A DNA stretch of 53,580 bases from Janthinobacterium psychrotolerans. GTDB taxonomy: Bacteria > Pseudomonadota > Gammaproteobacteria > Burkholderiales > Burkholderiaceae_D. The notes below the pieces were generated by a model that was not told the origin of the DNA, did not search any database, and saw only the letters and a program-made list of their open reading frames with translations. Positions 1-8,488 of this stretch are shown piece after piece; within the stretch, counting starts at the first letter, position 1, and each line of letters starts with the position of its first letter. The position numbers were made by a program, and so were the translations under genes. The stretch spans positions 1 through 53,580 of the forward strand of contig NZ_LOCQ01000037.1 of NCBI RefSeq assembly GCF_001677885.1, in the 5' to 3' direction.

Positions 1-89
1 CCAGAGCAAGCTCCGTGCTGCCGTTCGACTTGCATGTGTAAGGCATGCCGCCAGCGTTCAATCTGAGCCAGGATCAAACTCTTCAGTTT
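1..89 (-). rRNA. rrs: 16S ribosomal RNA, 5' end (partial)
   Basis: Read on the minus strand, the segment carries the universal 16S start AGAGTTTGATCCTGGCTCAG at about residues 8-27 of the RNA, followed by the typical betaproteobacterial continuation with GAACGCTGGCGGCATGCC and ACACATGCAAGTCGAACGG. Aligning AAACTGAAGAG with the E. coli 5' end puts nucleotide 1 of the mature rRNA at about position 89. Only the first part of the gene is in the window; the rest of the rRNA operon lies to the left. Confidence 0.97.
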
Positions 90-281
90 AATCTCTGTTA
101 CTTTGCCATTTTATTGGCACCGTCATTGCTGACGGGTCGCTCACTCAAAAAACTGACAGGCTACTTCCGAAGAAGTATCCTATTTCATTATTTCTTGTGA
201 ACATTTGATATTTTAAGTTTTACGTCGATCCGAAGATCAACGCTGCACTTCATCAAATGCCCACACTTATCGACTGTTAAT

Positions 282-292
282 TGTTAAAGAAC
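282..292 (-). promoter_or_regulatory. boxA antitermination element in the rRNA leader
   Basis: On the minus strand the sequence reads GTTCTTTAACA, a close match to the bacterial boxA (TGCTCTTTAACA) bound by NusB/NusE in rRNA leader RNAs. It lies between the rRNA promoter and the 16S start, where boxA is expected. The rest of the roughly 365-base leader (90-454) has no gene; it is AT-richer than the surrounding coding DNA and contains several short inverted repeats that probably take part in 16S precursor processing. Confidence 0.75.
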
Positions 293-454
293 GGTATTCG
301 GTACTGCGATTCGCGCTATCGACAAAGCGTTGTGTTTGTCAGCTGCGAAGAAGGAAGAGTATGAAGCTTTTTCAGCATTTCGTCAACCTTCTTTTCTGCC
401 CTCGTTTCACTCTGCAACACCTTGTTTTGTGTGCGTCGTTTTGCGAGGAGGCGA

Positions 455-483
455 ACTATAGCAAAGCGGCATGCCCGGCGCAA
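455..483 (-). promoter_or_regulatory. Sigma-70 promoter of the rRNA operon
   Basis: On the minus strand a TTGCGC -35 hexamer (478-483) is separated by exactly 17 bases from a TATAGT -10 hexamer (455-460). A GC-rich stretch follows the -10, like the discriminator of stringently controlled rRNA promoters. It points toward the 16S gene about 360 bases downstream, which is a normal leader length. Other rRNA promoters may exist. Confidence 0.65.
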
Positions 484-565
484 GGCTTTGGGCGGGTATT
501 TTTGCTCAACTGATACAATTTCGGCCCTTTCGCGCAACGCGCGCTTATCCATATAGAAAAATCAC

Positions 566-1924
566 ATGAATCAACAAGCGAAACGGGCGGGTTTCAGCTC
601 CGGCTTCGGCGTGCTGGCCGCCACCCTCGGTTCCGCCGTCGGTCTCGGCAATATCTGGAAGTTCCCTTACATGACGGGCGCCAATGGCGGCGCCGGCTTC
701 CTGCTGATCTATCTGCTGGCTACCTTGCTGGTCGGCCTGCCCGTGATGATTGCGGAAATTACCCTGGGCCGGCGCGCCAAGGTCAATCCCATCTCGACCA
801 TGGCGCAACTGGCGCCCAAGGGCCGGCCCTGGTGGCTGGTCGGCGTGATCGGCCTGGTCGCCGCCTTTCTGATCGTGGCGTTTTACTCGGAAGTGGTGGG
901 CTGGGTGTTTGCCTATATCGTCAAGGCCATCGACGGCTCCATCCTCAGCAGTGACAAACGCGTGACGCAAGCCGCATTTGCCTCGCTGATCGGCAACCCG
1001 CTGCAGGCACTGCTGTGGCAATGGGGTGTGCTGCTGTTTATCGGCGGCATATTGATGCTGGGCGTGACCAAGGGCATCGAAGCGATCGCCAAGAAGCTGA
1101 TGCCGCTGCTGTTCCTGCTGCTGTTGCTGCTGTGTGCGGTAAGCCTGTCGCTGGACAAGGCCAGCGAGGGCCTGGCCTTTTTGTTCCGCCCGGATTTCTC
1201 GAAACTGTCCGCCGCCGTGGTGCTGACGGCCATGGGCCTGGCCTTCTTCAAATTGTCGGTCGGCATGGGCACCATGATGACCTACGGCAGTTATTTTCGC
1301 GATGACCAGGATATTCCACTGACCACTTTGCGCGTGATGGCGGCGGACCTGGGCGTGTCCATGCTCGCTGGCATCGCCATCTTCCCGGCCGTATTTACCT
1401 TCGGCTTTGCACCGAGCGCAGGGCCGTCGCTGGTCTTTATCACCATCCCGGCCGTGTTCTCGCAAATTCCAATGGGCCAGGCGCTGATGGTGGTGTTCTT
1501 TATTCTGGCGGCCGTGGCCGCTACCGGGGCAATGCTGTCGCTGATGGAAGTGCCGGTGGTGATCTTTCATGAGCGGCTGGGCTGGAGCCGGCGCAAGGCG
1601 ACCCTGGTCACCATGCTGTCGCTGGCCGCGCTCGGCTCCGTATGCGCGCTCAGCAACAGTACTCTGGCCGGCTTCAAGCTGTTCGACCTGAACATGTTCG
1701 AACTGTTCGACTTCGTGTCGTCGAATATTTTCCTGCCAGTAGGTGGTATTGCCATCGCCCTGTTTGCCGGCTGGGCCTGGGGCAAGGACAATTTCAGACA
1801 GGCGGTCAGCAACCAGGGCCGCTTGCAAAACGCCGCGCTGGCCAATGTGCTGCTGTTCCTGCTGCGCTATGTGACGCCGGCGCTCATTTTGCTGGTCATG
1901 CTGAAGGGCTTGAACGCCTTCTGA
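566..1924 (+). CDS. Sodium-dependent transporter, NSS/SNF family
   Basis: A 452-residue polytopic inner-membrane protein of the neurotransmitter:sodium symporter family (LeuT fold), which imports amino acids or related small molecules with Na+. The family TM1 signature is clear near residues 20-43 (GSAVGLGNIWKFPY followed by GANGGAGF), including the unwound glycine region that holds substrate and sodium. About eleven or twelve hydrophobic segments fill the length, typical of bacterial members. The substrate cannot be told from sequence. It stands alone: the divergent rRNA promoter is upstream and its stop codon abuts the stop of the converging dipeptidase gene with no bases between. A TACAAT at 514-519 could be its -10. 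Confidence 0.93.
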   Translation: MNQQAKRAGFSSGFGVLAATLGSAVGLGNIWKFPYMTGANGGAGFLLIYLLATLLVGLPVMIAEITLGRRAKVNPISTMAQLAPKGRPWWLVGVIGLVAAFLIVAFYSEVVGWVFAYIVKAIDGSILSSDKRVTQAAFASLIGNPLQALLWQWGVLLFIGGILMLGVTKGIEAIAKKLMPLLFLLLLLLCAVSLSLDKASEGLAFLFRPDFSKLSAAVVLTAMGLAFFKLSVGMGTMMTYGSYFRDDQDIPLTTLRVMAADLGVSMLAGIAIFPAVFTFGFAPSAGPSLVFITIPAVFSQIPMGQALMVVFFILAAVAATGAMLSLMEVPVVIFHERLGWSRRKATLVTMLSLAALGSVCALSNSTLAGFKLFDLNMFELFDFVSSNIFLPVGGIAIALFAGWAWGKDNFRQAVSNQGRLQNAALANVLLFLLRYVTPALILLVMLKGLNAF

Positions 1925-2539
1925 TCACAGCACCCGGGTGTAGTGCTGGCGCACCAACACCCGGTCGCCGCAGTCGAAATGCCACCATTCGCTGTTGATG
2001 CCAAAGAAGCCCGCCTGGAACATGGCGCCGCGCAACAGGCGACGGTTCTCCACCTGCTGTTCGGTGATCTCTCCCCTTTCCAGCATGATCAATTCCAGCG
2101 CCGGGTGCGAGCGTTCGCTCAGGTCGTCAAACCCTGTGCCCATGTCAAGTTCCGCTCCCTCCGGCCCGACGATGGTGATATCGAGGGCCATGCCGAACGA
2201 GTGGATCGAGCCGCGCGACGGTTCGGCGATATAGCCCAGCAATTCCGTTCCCTGCAAGGCATCCCACAGTTGCTGCTGCACCCGCTGCGGACGCAGGGCG
2301 TCGAGCACCAGCAGATGATGATCGGGCTTGTGCCGTGCCAGCCAGGCCACGGCGCTTTCCAGGGCGGCCGCCGCATCGCGGTGCAGCCAGGCGCAATCGA
2401 TGGGGCTGTAGAGATCACGTCCCACGAAATTGGCGGGCGTGGCATAGCGCAAGTCGACGGCAATGCCGGCGATGCTGCTCAAGTGGCGAAATTGCGGATC
2501 GCTGGCGACCGCTTCCAGTTGCAGGCTTGCACCAGCCAT
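1925..2539 (-). CDS. ddpX: D-alanyl-D-alanine dipeptidase (VanX/DdpX family)
   Basis: A 204-residue zinc dipeptidase of peptidase family M15D, which splits D-Ala-D-Ala into two D-alanines in the cytoplasm. The zinc signature SIHSFGMALD (His113, Asp120) and the EWWHFD motif (Glu184 catalytic base, His187 zinc ligand) are intact, and DALRPQ near residue 80 supplies the substrate-binding arginine. The start is the ATG at 2539, which overlaps the LysR gene stop as TAATG, so the two are translationally coupled; longer frames would run into that gene. It is the last gene of a minus-strand peptidoglycan-recycling run and probably serves D-Ala-D-Ala salvage rather than vancomycin resistance, since no VanH or VanA is nearby. 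Confidence 0.9.
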   Translation of the reverse strand: MAGASLQLEAVASDPQFRHLSSIAGIAVDLRYATPANFVGRDLYSPIDCAWLHRDAAAALESAVAWLARHKPDHHLLVLDALRPQRVQQQLWDALQGTELLGYIAEPSRGSIHSFGMALDITIVGPEGAELDMGTGFDDLSERSHPALELIMLERGEITEQQVENRRLLRGAMFQAGFFGINSEWWHFDCGDRVLVRQHYTRVL

Positions 2540-3441
2540 TACATTGCTCTTTCCAGGCAGTTGCGCGCCGCCACGCCGATGCTGTCGGCCAGGCGGCGCG
2601 CGCCATGCGACAACGGCGAATGGCTGGCCGTCAATAAATACAGTTGAATCGGCACCACCGGCGCCCATGGCCGGCGCTGCAGCAGCTCCGGCGAGCCGGA
2701 CGCCGCCGTGAAAGGATCGACCACGGCCATGCCAGCGCCCGCTTCCACCAGCGAACGGGCGATCTGGTAGGTTTGCACAACGGTGGAAAACACGGGGTGG
2801 ATATCCTGCGCTTCGCAGCCGGCGATCACCAGTTCACCCAGCGGATCATTGTCGGCATGGCCGATCAGCTCGCCCGTGAGTCCATGCGCGCTCAAGGGCG
2901 TGCCGCAATCGGCGGCGCGCCAGGTACCGGCGGGCGCGATCACCGTCATTACGCCCTGGGCGATCGGTTCGGCCACGATGCCGGGATGGCGCGGGTCCTG
3001 CAGCGACAGCGCCAGGTCCGCTTCACCGAGGCGCAGGGTGTTGACGATCTCGCTGGTATGGTGGGTTGCCAGCTGGCAGCGCGTATGGGGAAAGTCGCGG
3101 CGCCAGGCCGTCATGGCAAATGGCAGGACGCTGATGGCAATCGTCGGCGTCGACACCAGGCGGATGGTTTCCACCGCATGGCCTTTCAAGCTGGCCGCCA
3201 GGCGGCGGATACCGAGCAAATCGCGGTTGAGTTTTTCCGTTTCGACAAACAGGCGGTGCGCTTCGGGCTTGGGGTAGAGCTTGCCGCGCACGCGCTCGAA
3301 CAGCGGCATGCCCAGTTGCAGCTCACAATGTTGCAGCACCTTGGTGACGGCCGGCTGCGAAATATGCAGCACTTGCGCCGCACCGCTGATGGTGCCAACC
3401 TGCATGATGGCGTGAAAGACTTCGATATGGCGCAGCCGCAT
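2539..3441 (-). CDS. LysR-family transcriptional regulator
   Basis: A 300-residue LysR-type regulator. The N-terminal winged helix-turn-helix (about residues 3-62) includes ISGAAQVLHISQPAVTKVLQ, and an effector-binding substrate-binding-like domain follows from about residue 90. Its stop codon overlaps the start of the D-Ala-D-Ala dipeptidase gene by one base, and the AmiD-like amidase gene ends 85 bases upstream, so it most likely senses a cell-wall-derived ligand or D-amino acid and controls this cluster. The ligand is inferred from context only. LysR genes are more often divergent from their targets, so co-direction here is slightly unusual. Confidence 0.9.
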   Translation of the reverse strand: MRLRHIEVFHAIMQVGTISGAAQVLHISQPAVTKVLQHCELQLGMPLFERVRGKLYPKPEAHRLFVETEKLNRDLLGIRRLAASLKGHAVETIRLVSTPTIAISVLPFAMTAWRRDFPHTRCQLATHHTSEIVNTLRLGEADLALSLQDPRHPGIVAEPIAQGVMTVIAPAGTWRAADCGTPLSAHGLTGELIGHADNDPLGELVIAGCEAQDIHPVFSTVVQTYQIARSLVEAGAGMAVVDPFTAASGSPELLQRRPWAPVVPIQLYLLTASHSPLSHGARRLADSIGVAARNCLERAM

Positions 3442-3526
3442 GACTTGTTCCTAGGCTTTTTATATTTGACCGTTGAGGCCGCAAAGGTTCAGCTCAATGG
3501 AAAAAGTCATGGGCTGGAATGGCATG

Positions 3527-4345
3527 CTACCTGCTTGCAAGAGGAGCTGCGGCAGGGACGACCGGCAGCGGCGTCGTCAGCACTTGCAGCAAGGCCGCCG
3601 TTTCGGCATCCGCCGTGCCATCGAACAAGGTGTTGCGGTATTTCATCTGGAAGGCGATCAGCACGTTTCTGGTCTCTTCATCGAACACGCCGGTCTGCGG
3701 CGTGGCGTAGCCATGCTCGGCCAGTTTCTTCTGGAACCAGACGGCGTCCGGCAGCGATTGCTCGTACATCAGGCGCTGCGCGGCGACGCGCGTGGCGTCC
3801 GGCCAGACGATCAGGCCCGCATCGGCCAGCTGCTTCCATGGGAACAACGGACCCGGGTCCTGCTTGCGCTGCGGCGCGATTTCATTGTGGCCCAGGATGT
3901 TTTCCGGCGCAATATTGTAGCGGGCCTGAATGTCTTTCAAGAGCGGAATCAGCTGATCGATCTGTGCCTGCGGGAACGGATACCAGATGCGCCCTTGCGG
4001 CGATTCGGTAAAGCCCGGGTTGACGATCTCGATGCCGATCGAGCTGACGTTCAGCTGCGTATAGCTCTTCCAGTTGCTCACACCGGCATGATTGGCCTGG
4101 CGCGATTCATCGACCAGGGCATAGAACTTCGGCTGGGCCGTGTCGGTCAGCAGGTAATGGCTGCTGACGACCTGTTCCGTCAGGATCTTGATCGAGCGCG
4201 GCAGGTCGCTGACCGTGTAATGGATAACGATGAATTTCACGCGCGGACTCTGGCCGCGCGCCGTCAGGCTGCGGTCGATCTGGGGAACGGTGGTGGTACA
4301 GGCCGACAGCAGGGCAACCAGCAGGGCAAGAGCGATTTTTTTCAT
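3527..4345 (-). CDS. amiD: N-acetylmuramoyl-L-alanine amidase, AmiD-like lipoprotein
   Basis: A 272-residue predicted lipoprotein: the signal peptide ends in LLSAC with lipidated Cys16. The Amidase_2 (AmpD-type zinc) domain spans about residues 33-180, with His42 in FIVIHYTVSD and a second ligand pair in GHNEIAPQRKQDPGP. A C-terminal peptidoglycan-binding domain runs from about residue 200 to 262. This is the architecture of E. coli AmiD, an outer-membrane lipoprotein that cuts the MurNAc-L-Ala amide bond of peptidoglycan fragments and so releases stem peptides and bare glycan. It follows the amino-sugar kinase gene by 27 bases and fits the salvage role of the cluster. Confidence 0.9.
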   Translation of the reverse strand: MKKIALALLVALLSACTTTVPQIDRSLTARGQSPRVKFIVIHYTVSDLPRSIKILTEQVVSSHYLLTDTAQPKFYALVDESRQANHAGVSNWKSYTQLNVSSIGIEIVNPGFTESPQGRIWYPFPQAQIDQLIPLLKDIQARYNIAPENILGHNEIAPQRKQDPGPLFPWKQLADAGLIVWPDATRVAAQRLMYEQSLPDAVWFQKKLAEHGYATPQTGVFDEETRNVLIAFQMKYRNTLFDGTADAETAALLQVLTTPLPVVPAAAPLASR

Positions 4346-4372
4346 ACGATATCCATAACAGGGTTAATCAAT

Positions 4373-5296
4373 CTACGGCTTGGTGCCCGCCCTGGCGGCA
4401 AGCCGGGCGGCCGCCTCATGCGAACGTATCATCTTTTGTTCCATCAACAACGAGTCCGGCAAGGCGGCGCGCATGGCGGCCGCGATTGCCGGGTGCAACT
4501 GCGCCGCGCGGCCAGCCAGCACCACCGGGCGCGCACCATGGCGCGCTGTCAGCGCCAAGGCCAGGCGCGCCAGTTCCTGCCCGGCCCGCTGCAAGATGTC
4601 CAGCGCCAGCGGGTCAAGCTCGGCACTGGCGGCCACGGCCAGCGCCAGCCGGCCGATGGCGCCGCGGTCCTGGCCATACATGAACTGGCGCGAGCTGTCC
4701 CAGTCGCTGCCGCCGATCTGCTCAAACACGGCGTGCGCCATCGCTGATTGCTGCCAGCTGCCAGGCGCTTCATCTTCGCGGCGCCAGATCTGGCGCAAGG
4801 CTTCGCGCGCGATCCAGTAGCCGCCACCGCCATCATCTAACAGTACGCCACGTCCGCCGGCACGGTGAAACGCGCCGGCGGTATCGATCCAGGCGGCAAT
4901 CGAGCCCGTTCCGGCATACACCAGGTAGCCCTCACCGGGCGCAAAACTGTCGAGATAGGCGATTTCAATATCATTGCACAAAGTCACGTCCGACGTGCTT
5001 AAAGTCAACGCCGTGGCCAAGGCTTGCGCCAGGTGTGCGCCATCGCCGCCAAAGCCGGTCAGCCCCGCATGCACATGCACGGGTAGGCCGACGGCCAGCA
5101 CCGCCTGGCTCAGGCCGGCAAAAATCGCGTGCACGGCCGCCCGGCCCGCATCGCTGCCCATTTGCAAGGCCGACAAGCCGTCCACCACGCCGCTGGCCAC
5201 GATGGCGCCATCGACAGTGGCCAGCGCCCAGCGCGTTTCGGTGCCACCGGCGTCGATGCCCAGGCCGAGCAAAGAAGTTGCTTGGAAAGAAGTCAT
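4373..5296 (-). CDS. BadF/BadG-type N-acetylglucosamine or N-acetylmuramic acid kinase
   Basis: A 307-residue ASKHA-fold kinase of the BadF/BadG/BcrA/BcrD family that includes N-acetylglucosamine kinase and the clostridial MurK, which phosphorylates both MurNAc and GlcNAc. Visible motifs are the phosphate-1 loop DAGGTET (residues 15-21), the likely catalytic Asp109 in CNDIE, and the AGTGS phosphate-2 loop (128-132). The usual GDEGS segment is changed to DDGGG within LLDDGGGGYWIA. The ATG at 5296 is preferred to one twelve codons upstream because the kinase fold begins just after it; neither has a clear ribosome binding site. Close linkage to murQ suggests it supplies MurNAc-6-phosphate, an inference from context. 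Confidence 0.82.
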   Translation of the reverse strand: MTSFQATSLLGLGIDAGGTETRWALATVDGAIVASGVVDGLSALQMGSDAGRAAVHAIFAGLSQAVLAVGLPVHVHAGLTGFGGDGAHLAQALATALTLSTSDVTLCNDIEIAYLDSFAPGEGYLVYAGTGSIAAWIDTAGAFHRAGGRGVLLDDGGGGYWIAREALRQIWRREDEAPGSWQQSAMAHAVFEQIGGSDWDSSRQFMYGQDRGAIGRLALAVAASAELDPLALDILQRAGQELARLALALTARHGARPVVLAGRAAQLHPAIAAAMRAALPDSLLMEQKMIRSHEAAARLAARAGTKP

Positions 5297-5391
5297 GCCG
5301 TGAGTGTAAAGCCAGACTGGACCGGCAGGCATGAAAGCTTACGCACAATACATGCCTGCAGGTTATGGACTGCCGGGTCGACCAGGAAGGC

Positions 5392-7047
5392 TTACTTCGC
5401 CGCCACCACAGTCGGCTGGCGCAGGGTGATGCGCGGGCTTTCATTGCCCAGGCGGTCGACGGCGCTGACCACCACCGCATTGACCCTGCCGATGGCGTCA
5501 TCGACCAGGTTCAGCTCGGCTTGGGTGCCCGATACCACCAGGAAACGCCATTCCTCGCCATAACGCGCCCACACTGCGTACTGCGCCACCGGCTTGCCGC
5601 CGCCGGCCGTCAGTTTCACGTTCACACCATCACCGGCGCGCCGCATCGCCACCAGCGGCGAACCGGGCGCTTCCGTGCCCAGCCAGGGCGTGGCCGGGAT
5701 CAGCGCCGGGCTTTGATATACGCCCGCTTTGAGCTGCTCGCTGATGCCCTTGCGGTTCTGCATCAGCGGCACCATGCTGAAATGCACTTGTCCGTTGGCG
5801 CCCGTGCGCGTGCGCGTCACCTCGATCTGCTTGACGATTTCCTGCGGCGTGAACGACTTGGGCGTATTGTCGATGCGGCTGGTGTACAGGCCCGGCCAGA
5901 CATGCCGGCCATACGGATTTTGCGCCAGCCAGTAGTCGAGCAGCACGCCAAACGCCTGCGGCGCCTGCGCCACCGGCCAGTACAGCTGCGGCGACAGGTA
6001 ATCGAGCCAGCCCTTGGCCAGCCACAGTTCGGCATCGGCATACAATTTATCGTACTGGCTGAAGCCGACGATGCCGGGCGGACGCAGGTTGGGGCGGCCG
6101 ATGCCGAACGGACTGATGCCGAAGCGCACCCAGCTTTTCTCGCGGTGGATGCCGGTATACAAACTCTCGATCAGCTGGTTGACGTTCTGGCGGCGCCAGC
6201 CGGCACGATCGAGCTGGCCGCCGCCGAGCAGGTATTTTTGCCACGATGGTTCGTCGGGAAACGGCAGTTCGCGCTTGGCGGCATTGCCCGCGTCCAGCGC
6301 GGCCGTTTCCGCACCGGCACCGGCGCCAGGCGCGTCGATCGGATACGGATAGAAATAATCGTCGATATGCACGCCGTCAATATCGTAGCGGCGCACCACG
6401 TCGAGCACCACGTCGGTCGTGTGTTTCGACGCGGCGGCGTCGCCCGGGTCCATCCACAGGTAGCGGCCATACTGTTTTACGGACGCGGGATTGGTGGCGG
6501 CGAAACTGTCGCGCGCCAGCGGTGACTTGGCGGTGGCGTGGCGGGCGCGGTAGGGATTGAACCAGGCGTGCAGTTCCAGCCCCCGTGCATGGGCCTGCGC
6601 CACCCAGAAGGCCAGCGGGTCATACATCGGCATTGGCGGCTGGCCCTGCTTGCCGGTCAAAAATTCCGACCATGGCTCCAGCTGTGAGGGGTAGATCGCA
6701 TCGGCGCTGGGGCGCACCTGCAGCACGATGGCGTTCAGGTTGAGCGACTTGGCGCGGTCGAGAATGGCGATCGCTTCGGCCTGCTGCCTGGCCACCGGCA
6801 GGTTGCTGCGGCTGGGCCAGTCGATATTGGCGACCGTCGAGACCCAGGCGGCGCGGAACTCGCGCGGCGCCGGCGGCGGCACTTCGCCCTTGATATGTTG
6901 CACGGGAGGTACGGCCGGCAGGGTGGCCGGGCCGGGAGTCGCATCGACGGGCATGCGGGAACTGGTGCAGCTGCTGAGCAAGCTGGCGGCGGCCAGCGCG
7001 GCCACCATGCCGGCTGCCGTGGCCAGCCGTTTTTTGAAAGTAGACAA
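5392..7047 (-). CDS. digH: Glycan-hydrolysing lipoprotein, GHL10/DUF187 family (DigH-like)
   Basis: About 551 residues with a lipoprotein signal ending LLSSC (Cys27 from the chosen start). The body is a GHL10 (DUF187) TIM-barrel glycosidase-like domain starting at REFRAAWVSTVANIDWPS, with the family motif GVHIDDYFYPYP and ARGLELHAWFNPYRA. E. coli DigH (YddW), of this family, is an outer-membrane lipoprotein that digests peptidoglycan strands stripped of stem peptides. A C-terminal fibronectin-III-like segment follows. The start is taken as the TTG at 7047, nine bases after AAGGA; the TTG at 7050 is also possible. Between an amidase/kinase pair and a permease/etherase pair, it probably processes denuded glycans. 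Confidence 0.85.
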   Translation of the reverse strand: MSTFKKRLATAAGMVAALAAASLLSSCTSSRMPVDATPGPATLPAVPPVQHIKGEVPPPAPREFRAAWVSTVANIDWPSRSNLPVARQQAEAIAILDRAKSLNLNAIVLQVRPSADAIYPSQLEPWSEFLTGKQGQPPMPMYDPLAFWVAQAHARGLELHAWFNPYRARHATAKSPLARDSFAATNPASVKQYGRYLWMDPGDAAASKHTTDVVLDVVRRYDIDGVHIDDYFYPYPIDAPGAGAGAETAALDAGNAAKRELPFPDEPSWQKYLLGGGQLDRAGWRRQNVNQLIESLYTGIHREKSWVRFGISPFGIGRPNLRPPGIVGFSQYDKLYADAELWLAKGWLDYLSPQLYWPVAQAPQAFGVLLDYWLAQNPYGRHVWPGLYTSRIDNTPKSFTPQEIVKQIEVTRTRTGANGQVHFSMVPLMQNRKGISEQLKAGVYQSPALIPATPWLGTEAPGSPLVAMRRAGDGVNVKLTAGGGKPVAQYAVWARYGEEWRFLVVSGTQAELNLVDDAIGRVNAVVVSAVDRLGNESPRITLRQPTVVAAK

Positions 7048-7139
7048 CAAAACAATTCCTTGCAAGGGTAGGGCGAGGGTCTATCGGTGCGGGCATTCTA
7101 CTGTGCGCGGCATTGCTTCGGCGCACACAGTAGAAAAGG

Positions 7140-8444
7140 TCAGGCGTCGGCTTTCTTGCCGAATTCGGGGTCGATCCTGACCAGCGCCGCCATCACAAAG
7201 GCAGGGATGGTGGCGATACAGACCCAGATAAAGAAGTGCTGGTAGCCCAGCATCTGCTGTATCCAGCCGCTGGCCATGCCGGGCAACATCATGCCCAGCG
7301 CCATGAAACCGGTGCAAATCGCATAGTGGGCCGTTTTGTGCGCGCCATCGGACACCATGATCATATACAGCAGATAACAAGCAAAGCCGAAGCCGTAGCC
7401 GAACTGTTCCAGCGCGATGCCGCCGGCGATCAGATAGATATTGCTGGGTAATGCCGTGGCCAGGTAGACAAAGACCAGGTCGGGCAGGTGTACCGACAGC
7501 ACCATCACCCACAGGCAGCGCTTGAGGCCGAAGCGCGAAATGATGTAGCCGCCCAGCAAACCGCCGAGTGTCAGGGCGATCACGCCGATGGTGCCGTAAA
7601 CCAGGCCCACCTGTTCCGTCGACAGGCCCAGGCCGCCCTTGGCGACCGGGTCGAGCAAAAAGGGCGCCGCCAGTTTCAGCAGTTGCGCTTCGCCGAGGCG
7701 AAACAGCAGCAGAAAGCCGAGGATGACAAAAATGTCTTTCTTTTTGAAAAACGCCGCGAAGGTGGCGACGAATTCCTGCAGTGGAGAAACACTGGCATCG
7801 GTGATGCCGGGCCGGTCCAGGACCGGCTTGGGCAACATAAAATAGTGATACAAAAACAGGCTGATGAACAGGCCTGCCAGGATGGCGAACACCACCGACC
7901 AGGCCAGCTGCACGCTGCCGGTCGAGTGCGTCAGGTAGCCGGCCAGGTATACCAGCAGGCCTTGGCCGGAAATCATCGCCAGGCGGTAAAACGTGCTGCG
8001 CACGCCGACAAAGGCCGCCTGCTGGTGTTCTTCCAGGCCCAGCATGTAAAAGCCGTCGGCCGCGATGTCATGCGTGGCGGAACTGAAGGCCATCAGCCAG
8101 AAGATCGCCAGGCTGATCTGGAAAAAGTGCGGCAGGGCGGTGGTCAGGGCCACCAGCGCCAGCGACGTGCCGATCACCAGCTGCAAGCCGACGATCCAGA
8201 AGCGCTTGGTGCGGTACATGTCGATGAACGGCGACCACAGCGGCTTGATCACCCACGGCAGGTACAGCCAGCTGGTATACAGGGCGATATCGGTATTGGT
8301 AAAACCGTAGTTCTTGTACATGATCACCGACAGTGTCATGACCACTACATACGGTATGCCCTGGCCGAAATACAGCGAGGGGATCCACAGCCACGGATTT
8401 TTCGCACCCACAGTGGCGGTGGCGGTTGGTTTCACAAGCTTCAT
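7140..8444 (-). CDS. AmpG-like MFS permease (probable muropeptide or amino-sugar importer)
   Basis: A 434-residue major facilitator with about twelve membrane segments. The stretch ending WVIKPLWSPFID near the third segment resembles the KxLWAPLID motif of the AmpG/PAT branch, which imports GlcNAc-anhydroMurNAc muropeptides. The ATG at 8444 follows GAAGGA and is favoured over an in-frame extension that would run into murQ. murQ lies 44 bases upstream and the DigH-like gene 92 bases downstream on the same strand. It probably brings in the products of extracytoplasmic glycan digestion. The exact substrate (disaccharide, anhydro-sugar or free MurNAc) is not decided by the sequence. Confidence 0.85.
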   Translation of the reverse strand: MKLVKPTATATVGAKNPWLWIPSLYFGQGIPYVVVMTLSVIMYKNYGFTNTDIALYTSWLYLPWVIKPLWSPFIDMYRTKRFWIVGLQLVIGTSLALVALTTALPHFFQISLAIFWLMAFSSATHDIAADGFYMLGLEEHQQAAFVGVRSTFYRLAMISGQGLLVYLAGYLTHSTGSVQLAWSVVFAILAGLFISLFLYHYFMLPKPVLDRPGITDASVSPLQEFVATFAAFFKKKDIFVILGFLLLFRLGEAQLLKLAAPFLLDPVAKGGLGLSTEQVGLVYGTIGVIALTLGGLLGGYIISRFGLKRCLWVMVLSVHLPDLVFVYLATALPSNIYLIAGGIALEQFGYGFGFACYLLYMIMVSDGAHKTAHYAICTGFMALGMMLPGMASGWIQQMLGYQHFFIWVCIATIPAFVMAALVRIDPEFGKKADA

Positions 8445-8488
8445 ACATCCTTCATCGGCAAACAAGCAGAAGAATGCAGCGCATCGGC

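Noticed and set aside
316..552. 78-codon minus-strand open frame upstream of 16S
   Set aside because: It overlaps the rRNA promoter and leader, and the protein has no recognisable features.
545..1828. 427-codon minus-strand frame opposite the NSS transporter
   Set aside because: Gln/His/Arg-rich composition typical of an antisense reading of GC-rich coding DNA; the plus-strand gene has full family motifs.
1925..2539. Vancomycin-resistance vanX
   Set aside because: No VanH, VanA or VanRS partners nearby; the salvage context explains a DdpX-type dipeptidase better.
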